Shown: one piece after another, positions 32,637-40,977 of the stretch
Layout: each line of letters starts with the position of its first letter
How positions within the stretch are numbered: the stretch's first letter is position 1
Origin: Nocardioides jiangsuensis
GTDB lineage: Bacteria; Actinomycetota; Actinomycetes; Propionibacteriales; Nocardioidaceae
Direction of reading: 5' to 3'
DNA: 64,000 bases
Assembly (NCBI RefSeq): GCF_019679455.1
Contig: NZ_JAIEZQ010000001.1
Location: forward strand, 496,001 to 560,000
Translations under genes and position numbers: made by a program
The notes under the pieces: generated by a model
What the model saw: only the letters and a program-made list of their open reading frames with translations
The model's database searches: none
Told to the model about the DNA's origin: nothing

Positions 32637-33131
32637 CTAGCTCTGGTTGAAGAAGCCGCCCTCGGCGATGCGCTGCTTGTCCTCAGCGGCCACCGAGACG
32701 TTCGGGGGTGAGAGCAGGAACACCTTGTTGGTGACCCGCTCGATGGTGCCGCGCACGGCGAACACGAGGCCGGCGGCGAAGTCGACGAGACGCTTGGCGT
32801 CGTTGTCGTCCATCTCCGACAGGTTCATGATCACCGGGACTCCCTCGCGGAAGTTCTCGCCGATCGAACGCGCCTCGTTGTAGGTGCGCGGGTGCAGCGT
32901 GGTGATCCGCGACAGCTCCGCCACGACACCGGTCGGGCCGGGCGCGGGACGACGACGCTCGGCGATGTTCGCGACCGGCGTGGGCCGCGCGGCCTCCGCC
33001 CGGTCGGCCTCGGTGCCACGGGCCTGTCCGCGCTCGTCGTACTCGTCGTGGGAGGCGTACTCGTCGTCGAAACGATCGGTGTCCTCGAGCAGGCCTAGGT
33101 ACACACCCATCTTGCGCATTGCGCCGCTCAT
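32637..33131 (-). CDS. sepF: Cell division protein SepF
   Basis: Membrane anchor for FtsZ in bacteria lacking FtsA, as here. 164 aa: an N-terminal amphipathic start ([19 protein letters not shown]), an acidic/Arg-rich linker (20-72), then the SepF core: [70 protein letters not shown] (about 75-145). ATG 33131. The gene order ftsZ-pgeF-yggS-sepF-yggT-wag31 is standard for actinobacteria. Confidence 0.96.
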   Translation of the reverse strand: MSGAMRKMGVYLGLLEDTDRFDDEYASHDEYDERGQARGTEADRAEAARPTPVANIAERRRPAPGPTGVVAELSRITTLHPRTYNEARSIGENFREGVPVIMNLSEMDDNDAKRLVDFAAGLVFAVRGTIERVTNKVFLLSPPNVSVAAEDKQRIAEGGFFNQS

Positions 33132-33189
33132 GACCTGATGTCCTCCGGTACTCCGCGCCCTCGGTTAGGACGCTGCTGCTTGCTTGACA

Positions 33190-33939
33190 CTACTTGATGG
33201 TGGGGCGACGTCCGAGCACCGCGCTGCCAATCCGCACGTGTGTCGCCCCGGCCCGGACCGCCTCTTCGAGGTCCGCGCTCATGCCCGCCGAGACCCAGGT
33301 GGCCTCGGGGTCCAGCCGTCGTACGTCGGCCGCCACCTCGGCGAGCCGGGCGAACGCCGCGGCGGGGTCGCCGCCGAGCGGGGCGACCCCCATCACGCCC
33401 CGCAGCCGCAGGCCCCCGGTGCCCGCGACCCGCTCGGCGAGGTCGAGCACGCCGTCGGGCTCGACACCCGCGCGGCCCTCCCCCGCACCGGGCGGGTCGA
33501 GGCTGACCTGGACCAGACAGTCGAGCTCCGCGCCGCGCTCGGCCGCCCCACGGGCCAGCCCGGTGAGGAGCTTGGCCCGGTCGACGGACTCGACCACGTC
33601 GGCGTACCGCGCGACCGCGGCCGCCTTGTTGCTCTGCAGGGTGCCGACGAAATGCCAGCGCAGGCCGAGGTCGCGGGTCTCGGCCGCCTTGGCCTCGGCC
33701 TCCTGGTGACGGTTCTCACCGACGTCGGTGACGCCGAGCCCGGCGAGCAGGCGTACGTCGGACGCCGGGAAGAACTTGGTGACCACGGTGAGCGTGACCT
33801 CGTCGGGGGAACGCCCGACCGACGTGCACGCGTCGGCGATCCTGACCCGCACCGCGGCGAGGTTGCGCTCGATCTCGGTCCGTCGCCGCGTGGCGGTGGC
33901 GTCCGTCTCGGTCCCGGTCCCGCTCGTGCGCGTGCTCAC
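33190..33939 (-). CDS. YggS family PLP homeostasis protein
   Basis: PLP-binding protein (COG0325) that buffers vitamin B6; single alanine-racemase-like barrel without known catalysis. 249 aa. PLP Lys in LTVVTKFFPASDVRLL (about residue 53), GENRHQEAEAKAAE, WHFVGTLQSNKA, and the phosphate loop SAGMSADLEEAVRAGATHVRIGSAVLG at the end. GTG 33939 overlaps pgeF by GTGA. Confidence 0.95.
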   Translation of the reverse strand: MSTRTSGTGTETDATATRRRTEIERNLAAVRVRIADACTSVGRSPDEVTLTVVTKFFPASDVRLLAGLGVTDVGENRHQEAEAKAAETRDLGLRWHFVGTLQSNKAAAVARYADVVESVDRAKLLTGLARGAAERGAELDCLVQVSLDPPGAGEGRAGVEPDGVLDLAERVAGTGGLRLRGVMGVAPLGGDPAAAFARLAEVAADVRRLDPEATWVSAGMSADLEEAVRAGATHVRIGSAVLGRRPTIK

Positions 33940-34721
33940 GGGCGCACCCAGACCAGGCCGGCGGAGCGGCCCGAGGCGGCGCCCTGGCGGCGGTAGGAGT
34001 AGAGGTCGTCGTCCTCCAGGGTGCAGCGGGAGGCGTCGAGCACCTCCACGCCGGCGGCCCGCAGCTGCGCGGTGACCCCGGCGCCCACGTCGACGGCCGG
34101 GGTGCCCCATGACGTCTCGGCGTAGGACTCGGGGACGACCGCGGCGACCTCGGCGCGCATCTCCTCCGGGACCTCGTAGCAGCGGCCGCACACGTGCGGC
34201 CCCACCCAGGCCACGAGCTGCTGCGCGCCCAGGTCACGCATCGCGGTCACGGTGCGCGTCACCACGCCCGCGACCATCCCCGGCCTTCCGGCGTGGGCCG
34301 CTCCCACGACGCCGTGCGCCTCGTCGGCGAGCAGCACCGGGACGCAGTCGGCGACCCGGACCATGAGAGCCACGCCGGGCACGGCCGTGACGAGACCGTC
34401 GGCCACCGGAGTCTCCTGCTCGTGCGGAGCGACGACGTACGCCTCGTCGACCACGTGGACCTCGGCCCCGTGGACCTGGTGCATGCGGACGACCAGCGGC
34501 GGGCGGACCCCCTCGGGCAGCGCGAACGGGTCCCCGTCGTACGCCTCGCCGCCCCGCGCGAACGCGTGGGCGACGAGGTCGACGTTCCTCCGCACCGTGA
34601 CGGCGTCGTCCTCACCCTTCTCGGCGAGGTTCAGCGAGGCGTACGGCCCCGCGCTGACCCCGCCGTGACGGTCGGTGAAGGCGACGTCGATGACCCCGCG
34701 CGTGTCCTGGAAGGCGAACAA
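33936..34721 (-). CDS. pgeF: YfiH/LACC1 family peptidoglycan editing factor or multicopper-like oxidase
   Basis: Family called polyphenol oxidase, purine nucleoside phosphorylase or PgeF; true substrate here unknown. 261 aa. DVAFTDRHGGVSAGPYASLNLA (about 12-33), the metal-type Cys in RVADCVPVLLAD, His in VGAAHAGRPGMVAGV (usual form HAGWRG, here HAGRPG), and GPHVCGRCYEVPEEM. The start is TTG 34721, deduced from the family's MFxFxDTxG opening and GAGGG upstream; it lies 18 bp after ftsZ, so probably co-transcribed. Confidence 0.9.
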   Translation of the reverse strand: MFAFQDTRGVIDVAFTDRHGGVSAGPYASLNLAEKGEDDAVTVRRNVDLVAHAFARGGEAYDGDPFALPEGVRPPLVVRMHQVHGAEVHVVDEAYVVAPHEQETPVADGLVTAVPGVALMVRVADCVPVLLADEAHGVVGAAHAGRPGMVAGVVTRTVTAMRDLGAQQLVAWVGPHVCGRCYEVPEEMRAEVAAVVPESYAETSWGTPAVDVGAGVTAQLRAAGVEVLDASRCTLEDDDLYSYRRQGAASGRSAGLVWVRP

Positions 34722-34739
34722 CGAACCGGCGACCCTCGC

Positions 34740-36050
34740 CTACTTGAGGAAGTCGGGCACGTCGAGGTCGTCGTCGTCGAACTGCACCTGACGCGGCTGG
34801 CGCGGCGGGGCGGGCTGCGACGGCTGGCTCTGCTGACCCTGACCCTGCTGACCCTGACCCTGCTGGCCCGGCTGCGGACGCGACCCGTAGCCGCCCTGCT
34901 CGCCGGCCGGAGCGGCCGGACGCTGCGCGGGGGCGTCGGACTGCGGCCGCTGGTGGCTGACGCCGCCCTGGGTCGCGAGGCCGGGGTTGGCCGCCGGCCG
35001 CTGCGAGGCGAAGGACTGCGCGGCGGACCGCGTCTCCGCCTGCGACTGCGACTGCTGCTGCGGCTCGCGGCGGAGCACGGTGCCGCTGTCGCGACGCTTC
35101 GGCATGCCGCCGTCGAAGCCGGCCGCGATGACGGTCACGCGGACCTCGTCACCGAGCGCGTCGTCGATGGTCGCGCCGAAGATGATGTTCGCCTCGGCGT
35201 GTGCGGACTGCGCGACGAGCGCGGCGGCCTCGTTGATCTCGAACAGGCCGAGGTCGGAGCCGCCGGCGATCGAGAGCAGGACGCCGTGGGCGCCGTCGAT
35301 GGACGCCTCGAGCAGCGGGCTGGAGACCGCCATCTCCGCGGCCGCGACCGAGCGGTCCTCGCCACGGGCCGAGCCGATACCCATGAGGGCGGAGCCGGCG
35401 TTGGCCATGACCGACTTCACGTCGGCGAAGTCGAGGTTGATCAGGCCCGGGGTGGTGATCAGGTCGGTGATGCCCGAGACGCCCTGGAGCAGCACCTGGT
35501 CGGCCTGCTTGAAGGCGTCGAGGACGCTGACGTTCCGGTCGCTGATCGACAGCAGCCGGTCGTTGGGGATCACGATGAGGGTGTCGACCTCCTCGCGGAG
35601 CTGGGAGATCCCCTCCTCGGCGGAGTTGGCGCGGCGACGGCCCTCGAAGGCGAACGGACGCGTGACGACACCGATGGTCAGGGCGCCCAGCGAGCGGGCG
35701 ATCCGGGCCACGACGGGAGCGCCACCGGTGCCGGTGCCACCACCCTCGCCGGCGGTCACGAAGACCATGTCGGCGCCCTTCATGACCTCTTCGATCTCGT
35801 CGGCGTGGTCCTCGGCGGCCTTGCCACCCACCTCGGGGTTGGCTCCGGCGCCGAGCCCGCGGGTGAGCTCGCGGCCGATGTCGAGCTTGACGTCGGCGTC
35901 GCTCATGAGGAGTGCCTGGGCGTCGGTGTTGATCGCGATGAACTCGACGCCCTTGAGGCCGACCTCGATCATCCGGTTGACGGCGTTGACGCCACCTCCA
36001 CCGATACCCACGACCTTGATGACGGCCAGGTAGTTCTGCGGTGCTGCCAC
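34740..36050 (-). CDS. ftsZ: Cell division GTPase FtsZ
   Basis: Tubulin homologue forming the Z ring. 436 aa from GTG 36050 with GAGAGG eight bases upstream. GTP-binding GGGTGTG (103-109); T7 loop in [18 protein letters not shown] disordered Gln/Pro/Gly linker (about 325-420, including GQQGQGQQ repeats) and the conserved C-terminal peptide [11 protein letters not shown], which binds SepF/FtsW-type partners. Preceded by a 342-bp gap holding a promoter region and repeat array 3, so it can be expressed apart from ftsQ. Confidence 0.98.
   Translation of the reverse strand: MAAPQNYLAVIKVVGIGGGGVNAVNRMIEVGLKGVEFIAINTDAQALLMSDADVKLDIGRELTRGLGAGANPEVGGKAAEDHADEIEEVMKGADMVFVTAGEGGGTGTGGAPVVARIARSLGALTIGVVTRPFAFEGRRRANSAEEGISQLREEVDTLIVIPNDRLLSISDRNVSVLDAFKQADQVLLQGVSGITDLITTPGLINLDFADVKSVMANAGSALMGIGSARGEDRSVAAAEMAVSSPLLEASIDGAHGVLLSIAGGSDLGLFEINEAAALVAQSAHAEANIIFGATIDDALGDEVRVTVIAAGFDGGMPKRRDSGTVLRREPQQQSQSQAETRSAAQSFASQRPAANPGLATQGGVSHQRPQSDAPAQRPAAPAGEQGGYGSRPQPGQQGQGQQGQGQQSQPSQPAPPRQPRQVQFDDDDLDVPDFLK
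34830..34869 (-). repeat. 15-bp minisatellite in the FtsZ linker
   Basis: Two exact 15-bp copies (34830-34844, 34845-34859) and part of a third encode the GQQGQ repeats. The unit is a multiple of three, so copy-number change would keep the frame. Confidence 0.85.
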
Positions 36051-36152
36051 GGCGGGTGCCTCTCGCTGCTCTTGCTGCCTGCTGCTTGCAGGCAGACGGG
36101 GTGTACGTCGGTGGGGGAAGTAGCCACGAGGCCTGTCGATAACCGGGAACCC

Positions 36153-36192
36153 TAACCCTGAAGTAGAGGGTTATAGTTATGTCAACCTCGTG
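36153..36192 (-). promoter_or_regulatory. ftsZ promoter region with inverted repeat
   Basis: On the minus strand a TTGCAA hexamer is followed after 18 bp by TATAAC, a plausible -35/-10 pair; a TTGACA (36180-36185) lies between them. A perfect inverted repeat, TAACCCT/AGGGTTA with 7-nt spacer (36153-36173), overlaps the -10 and start region. About 100 nt of leader follow before GTG 36050. Which hexamers are used is unsettled. The stretch 36193-36295 shows nothing further. Confidence 0.5.
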
Positions 36193-36295
36193 CTTGCAAG
36201 ACAACGTAGGCGGTGGGCCCAGGAGGAAACAAACGACACGCGGGGCACGCGGTACTTGTTTTTCGTGGCGTCCGACATGTGGCGCGCCCCGGCCC

Positions 36296-36383
36296 GCGCA
36301 CGAGTGCCCTCTCGACGCCGTACGACTGACGTCTCAACGCCTCACGACTGACGCCTCAACGCCGAACGAGTGACGCCTCGACG
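36296..36383 (-). repeat. 22-bp tandem repeat array 3 (4 units)
   Basis: Units 36296-36317, 36318-36339, 36340-36361 and 36362-36383. On the minus strand it begins 9 bp after the ftsQ stop, with outer units CACTCGT and inner units CAGTCGT, the same order as array 2. It separates ftsQ from the ftsZ promoter. Confidence 0.95.
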
Positions 36384-36392
36384 CGGGCGGGG

Positions 36393-37169
36393 TCAGCGGG
36401 TGATGGTGGGCTGGCCGGGGACGCTGACGTCGTACACCTGGGCCTTGCGGTCCAGCAGCACGTCGAGCACCTCCGCCTTGTTCGCGGAGTCCTCCGCGCT
36501 CCCCCACAGGATCGTGCGCCCGTTGCGCAGCACCAGCGAGATGGTGTCCACGGTGCGCACCTCGAGGTAGTCGACCTTGCCGGACAGGTCGTCGGGCAGC
36601 GCGTCGATCACCAGCGCGGCCTCGGCGAGCGCCTCGGACCGGGTCGCCGCGGCCATGCGTACGACGGGCAGCCCGGCGGGCTTCGACGGGTAGCTGCGGA
36701 ACAGCACCCCCTCGTCGTCGAGGCCGCGGACGATCCCCTCCCGCTCGACCACCGCGACCGCGACCCGTTCCTGGACCGCGATCCGGACCGTGTCGGGCCA
36801 GGCCCGGGACACGTCCACCGACTGGGTGGGCGCGAGCCCCTCGACCCGCGCGGCGATCGCGTCGAGGTCGACGGTCGCAAGGGGCTCCCCGAGCGGGACC
36901 GCTGCGGTGCGGCGGACCTCCGCCGTGTCCAGCACGTCGGTGCCGGTCACGCGGACCGAGGCCACGGCCAGGGTCGAGGAGAAGAGCACCAGCCACCCGG
37001 CGGCGCCGGCGAGGCCGAGCAGGAGCAGCGCCACCAGGATCGGGCGCCAGGCGAGCCAGCGGCGCGCCCACTGCCGGCGCGCGAAGCGTCGCCGCGCGAC
37101 CCGGACGGTCTGCTCGTCCTGGTCCTCGCCGCCCTGCTCCGCGCGGGAGTCCGGCCTAGCCCGCAGCAT
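36393..37169 (-). CDS. ftsQ: Cell division protein FtsQ
   Basis: Divisome membrane protein linking FtsL/FtsB to the ring. 258 aa: basic cytoplasmic N-terminus (1-42), one transmembrane helix (about 43-65), POTRA domain (SVRVTGTDVLDTAEVRRTAAVPLGEPLATVDL, about 70-103) and the FtsQ beta domain ([22 protein letters not shown] onward). ATG 37169 overlaps the end of murC by 14 nt. Its stop is 9 bp before repeat array 3. Confidence 0.95.
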   Translation of the reverse strand: MLRARPDSRAEQGGEDQDEQTVRVARRRFARRQWARRWLAWRPILVALLLLGLAGAAGWLVLFSSTLAVASVRVTGTDVLDTAEVRRTAAVPLGEPLATVDLDAIAARVEGLAPTQSVDVSRAWPDTVRIAVQERVAVAVVEREGIVRGLDDEGVLFRSYPSKPAGLPVVRMAAATRSEALAEAALVIDALPDDLSGKVDYLEVRTVDTISLVLRNGRTILWGSAEDSANKAEVLDVLLDRKAQVYDVSVPGQPTITR

Positions 37170-38586
37170 CGCCCGACCTCTCCGCGAGCAGCACCAGCAC
37201 CTCGGGGCCGACCAGGGTCACGTCCCCGGCGCCGAGGGTCAGCACCACGTCGCCGGGCCGGGCCCGCTCGACGAGCCGCTGCGGCGTCGCGGACCAGGAC
37301 GGCTCGAAGACCACCCGGTCCGCGGGCAGCGGCACGTGCGAGGCGACCATCGCGCCGTTGACCCCGGGCTCGGGGTCCTCGCGAGCCACGTAGACGTCCA
37401 TCACGACCACCTCGTCGGCCGCGCCGAGCGCCTCGCCCATCTGGGCGCCGAAGATCTTGGTCCGCGACACCAGGTGCGGCTGGAAGGCCACCACGAGGCG
37501 CCCCTCCCCCACGACCGAGCGGGCCGCCTGGAGGTCGCCGGCGATCTCGTTGGGGTGGTGGGCGTAGCTGTCGTACACCCGGATCCCGCCGACCTCGCCC
37601 TTGAGCTCCATCCGGCGGCGGGTGCCGCTGAACGCCTCCAGGCCGCGGCGCAGGTCGGTGAAGGAGAACCCCAGCCGCAGCCCGGCCGCGAGCGCCGCCA
37701 GCGCGTCGAGCACGTAGTGCCGGCCCGGGATCTGCAGGGAGACCTCCCCCAGCCGCCGGCCGCGGTCGACCACGGTGAAGGTCGAGGTGGAGCCGGCGAA
37801 GACCAGGCCCTCGGCGCGGAGGTCGGCCTCGGGCGACTCGCCCACGCCGACCGCGGTCATCCCGCGCTCGCGGGCCTGGCGCACCAGGTCCGCGGCGCCG
37901 TCGTCGTCGACGCAGGCGACCAGGAACCCATCGGGCGAGATCCGGTCGAGGAAGTCGGTGAAGGCGGCGTGGTAGGCCTCCTCCGTGCCCCAGTTGTCGA
38001 GGTGGTCGGCCTCCACGTTGGTGACCAGCGCGGCGTACGGCGAGTAGACGAGGAACGCGCCGTCGCTCTCGTCGGCCTCGGCGACGAACAGGTCGCCGCT
38101 CCCGTCGTGGGCGTTGGAGCCGGACTCGTTCAGCTCCCCGCCGATCGCGAAGGACGGGTCGGCCGCGCAGTGCTGGAGGGCCACGGTCAGCAGCGACGTG
38201 GTGGTGGTCTTGCCGTGCGTGCCGGCCACCGCGACCACGCGGCGGCCCTGCATCACCGACTCCAGCGCCGCCGAGCGCGGCAGCAGTCGCAGCCCCTGCC
38301 GGCGCGCCTCGACGACCTCGGGGTTGTCCTCGCGTACGGCGGTCGACACCACGAGCGTGTCGACGTCGCGCACGTGGGAGGCGTCGTGGCCGATGTCGCA
38401 GCGGGCGCCCAGCGCGCGCAGCGCCTCGATCGTGCGGGACTCCTTGGCGTCGGAGCCGCTCACGGTGATGCCGCGGGCCAGCATGATGCGGGCGATGCCG
38501 GACAGGCCGGCGCCGCCGATGCCGACGAAGTGGACGCGGCCGAGCCGGTCGGCGGGGAGCAGCTCGTCGGGGACGGGGACGATCAC
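37156..38586 (-). CDS. murC: UDP-N-acetylmuramate-L-alanine ligase
   Basis: Adds L-Ala to UDP-MurNAc, first peptide step of wall precursor synthesis. 476 aa from GTG 38586, overlapping murG by GTGA. N-terminal Rossmann motif VHFVGIGGAGLSGIARIML (about 16-34), ATP loop VAGTHGKTTTTSLL (about 121-134), and Mur ligase body with HPNEIAGDLQAAR. The in-frame upstream extension is murG shadow. Confidence 0.97.
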   Translation of the reverse strand: MIVPVPDELLPADRLGRVHFVGIGGAGLSGIARIMLARGITVSGSDAKESRTIEALRALGARCDIGHDASHVRDVDTLVVSTAVREDNPEVVEARRQGLRLLPRSAALESVMQGRRVVAVAGTHGKTTTTSLLTVALQHCAADPSFAIGGELNESGSNAHDGSGDLFVAEADESDGAFLVYSPYAALVTNVEADHLDNWGTEEAYHAAFTDFLDRISPDGFLVACVDDDGAADLVRQARERGMTAVGVGESPEADLRAEGLVFAGSTSTFTVVDRGRRLGEVSLQIPGRHYVLDALAALAAGLRLGFSFTDLRRGLEAFSGTRRRMELKGEVGGIRVYDSYAHHPNEIAGDLQAARSVVGEGRLVVAFQPHLVSRTKIFGAQMGEALGAADEVVVMDVYVAREDPEPGVNGAMVASHVPLPADRVVFEPSWSATPQRLVERARPGDVVLTLGAGDVTLVGPEVLVLLAERSGDAAG

Positions 38587-39659
38587 CGGACCGCCGCCGT
38601 CACCATCGCCGCGAGCCGCTCGTCGGCGTCGCGCGGGATCAGGTCCGAGGCCGCGGCCGACATCGTCTCCAGCCGCGCCCGGTCGCCGAGCAGCGTGGGC
38701 AGGGTCGCCCGCACCCACTCGGGGGTGAACGCGCCGTCCTGCACCAGCAGCCCGCCGCCGGCGTCGACCACGGGGCGGGCGTTGAGGTCCTGCTCCCCGT
38801 TGCCGATCGGCAGCGGCACGAACACGGCCGGCAGGCCCACGGCCGACACCTCGGTGACCGTGTTGGCGCCCGCGCGGCAGACCACGAGGTCGGCCGCGGC
38901 GTAGGCGAGGTCCATCCGGTCGACGTACGGCACCACGACGTACGCCGGGTCGCCGTCGCGGCGCTCGACGCTCACCTCACCGGACGGCCCGGCCACGTGC
39001 AGCACCTGGACGCCGGCGTCGGCGAGCGCACGCTGCCCGGCGGACACGGACTGGTTGAGGCGGCGGGCGCCCTGGGAGCCGCCGGTGACCAGCAGGGTCG
39101 GACGGTCGGGGTCCAGCCCGAAGGTGGCCCGCGCCTCGGCGCGCATCGCCGGCCGGTCGAGCGTGGAGATCATCCGGCGGATCGGCAGGCCGAGGTAGCT
39201 GGCGTGCCGCAGCGGTGTCTCGGGGAAGCTGGTGGCGACGTGCGTGGTCATCCGGGCGCCGAGCTTGTTGGCGATGCCCGGCAGCGCGTTGCCCTCGTGC
39301 ACGACCAGGGGCAGCCGGCGGCGGCGGGCGGCGAGGTACGCCGGCACCGACACGTAGCCGCCGAAGCCGACCACCACGTCGGGGCGGACCCGGTCGACCA
39401 CGTCGAGCGCGGCGCTCACCGCGCTCCTGAGCCGGCCGGGCACCCGGAGCAGGTCACCCGAGGGCTTGCGGGGCAGCGGGACCGGCGGGATCAGCTCGAG
39501 CGGGTAGCCGGCCTCGGGCACCACCCGCACCTCGAGCCCGCGCGGGGTCCCGAGGGCGGTGACCTCCACCGACGGGTCGGCCCGTCGCAGGGCATCGGCA
39601 GTCGCCAGGAGCGGCGAGGTGTGCCCCGCCGAGCCACCCCCGGCCAGGAGAACGCGCAT
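38583..39659 (-). CDS. murG: Lipid II synthase (GlcNAc transferase)
   Basis: Transfers GlcNAc to lipid I on the inner face of the membrane. 358 aa GT-B fold. MRVLLAGGGSAGHTSPLLATADAL at the start (lipid I-binding GGxxGH-type loop), VVGFGGYVSVPAYLAARRRRLPLVVHEGNALPG, GGSQGARRLNQSV, and the UDP-binding CRAGANTVTEVSAVGLPAVFVPLP. ATG 39659, 9 bp after ftsW. Confidence 0.97.
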   Translation of the reverse strand: MRVLLAGGGSAGHTSPLLATADALRRADPSVEVTALGTPRGLEVRVVPEAGYPLELIPPVPLPRKPSGDLLRVPGRLRSAVSAALDVVDRVRPDVVVGFGGYVSVPAYLAARRRRLPLVVHEGNALPGIANKLGARMTTHVATSFPETPLRHASYLGLPIRRMISTLDRPAMRAEARATFGLDPDRPTLLVTGGSQGARRLNQSVSAGQRALADAGVQVLHVAGPSGEVSVERRDGDPAYVVVPYVDRMDLAYAAADLVVCRAGANTVTEVSAVGLPAVFVPLPIGNGEQDLNARPVVDAGGGLLVQDGAFTPEWVRATLPTLLGDRARLETMSAAASDLIPRDADERLAAMVTAAVR

Positions 39660-39668
39660 CAGAGTTTT

Positions 39669-40922
39669 CTACTTTCCTCGTCTCGACAGTCCGCCGTTGG
39701 CGGTCACCCCCGCGGTACGCCGCCGCCGCTTGGCCTTGAGCGCTGCCGCGGCCCCGGGCTCGGAGCGGGCGAAGGACACCAGCAGCCCGAGCGCCACCAG
39801 CGACGGCAGCAGCGCAGACCCACCGTAGGACACGAGCGGGAGCGGGATGCCGATGACCGGCAGCAGCGCGAGCACCATGCCCACGTTGATCATCATCTGC
39901 ACCGTCAGCCAGATCGTGATGCCGGCGGCCATGTAGCGCACGAACGGGTCGGTGGTACGCGTGGCGACCCGGATCCCGGCGTAGGCGATGGTGAGGAACA
40001 GCGCGAGCACGAGCAGGGTGCCGACCAGGCCGAGCTCCTCGCCGAGCACCGCGAAGATGAAGTCGGTGTGCGCCTCGGGGAGGCTGCCCCACTTCTGCTG
40101 GCTGGCGGAGATGCCCTTGCCGAACCAGCCGCCGCTCGACATCGCGAAGAGGCCGTGCGCGGCCTGCCAGCCGGCGCCCTCGTAGTTCTTGAACGGGTCG
40201 GCGAAGTTGGTCAGCCGCTCCAGGCGCTCGGCGCTGGTGCTGGCCAGCCAGAGGGCGAGCACCGCCACCACGAGCAGCGCCCCGCCGAACAGCCGGGCCG
40301 GGGCGCCGACCACCCAGAGCATGCCGAGGATGATCGCGAAGAGCACAAGGGCGGTGCCGAGGTCGCCGCCCTTGATCACGAGCAGGGTGAGCAGGCCGGT
40401 GACGGGGAGGACGGGGATCAGCGTGTGCTTCCAGTCCCCCAGCAGCCGCTCCTTGCGGGCGTAGAGGTCGGCGCACCACAGGATGATCGCGAGCTTGGCG
40501 ATCTCCGACGGCTGGATCGTCAGCGGCCCCAGCGCGAGCCAGTTGGTGTTGCCGTTGACCTCCCGGCCGAGGCCGGGCACCTGGGTGAGCACCAGCAGGA
40601 CCGTGGAGACGGCGAGGCCGGGCCAGGCCAGACCCCGGATCAGGCGGTGCGGCAGCCGCGACGCGACGAACGCGATGGGCAGCGCGAGCACGACCCAGGT
40701 GAGCTGGCGGAAGAAGACGTAGTAGCTGTTGCCGTCGTACTGCGTGTAGGAGTACACGCTCGAGGCGCTCAGCACCATCATCAGCCCGATGGTGAGCAGC
40801 AGCGTGGAGGCCCCGAGCAGCAGGTAGTACGACGTGAGCGGCCGGTCGAGCGCGTGCTTCGTCGCGGCCACCCAGCCGGCGACCGCGCCCTGCCTGCGCT
40901 GCTGCCCTGCCGTCGTGGTCAC
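39669..40922 (-). CDS. ftsW: Septal peptidoglycan glycosyltransferase FtsW
   Basis: SEDS polymerase that works with FtsI at the septum. 417 aa from GTG 40922, ten predicted transmembrane helices. SEDS landmarks: TIQPSEIAKLAIILWCADLYA, the catalytic Asp in KGGDLGTALVLFA, FGKGISASQQKWGSLPEAHTDFIFAVLGEELG, and PLVSYGGSALLPSLVALG. Basic C-terminal tail (ALKAKRRRRTAG). Confidence 0.96.
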   Translation of the reverse strand: MTTTAGQQRRQGAVAGWVAATKHALDRPLTSYYLLLGASTLLLTIGLMMVLSASSVYSYTQYDGNSYYVFFRQLTWVVLALPIAFVASRLPHRLIRGLAWPGLAVSTVLLVLTQVPGLGREVNGNTNWLALGPLTIQPSEIAKLAIILWCADLYARKERLLGDWKHTLIPVLPVTGLLTLLVIKGGDLGTALVLFAIILGMLWVVGAPARLFGGALLVVAVLALWLASTSAERLERLTNFADPFKNYEGAGWQAAHGLFAMSSGGWFGKGISASQQKWGSLPEAHTDFIFAVLGEELGLVGTLLVLALFLTIAYAGIRVATRTTDPFVRYMAAGITIWLTVQMMINVGMVLALLPVIGIPLPLVSYGGSALLPSLVALGLLVSFARSEPGAAAALKAKRRRRTAGVTANGGLSRRGK

Positions 40923-40977
40923 ATCCAGCCCTTCTGCCCGTCGTACCGTCGCGGGCCGCGGGCGGTCCCGGCGGCCC

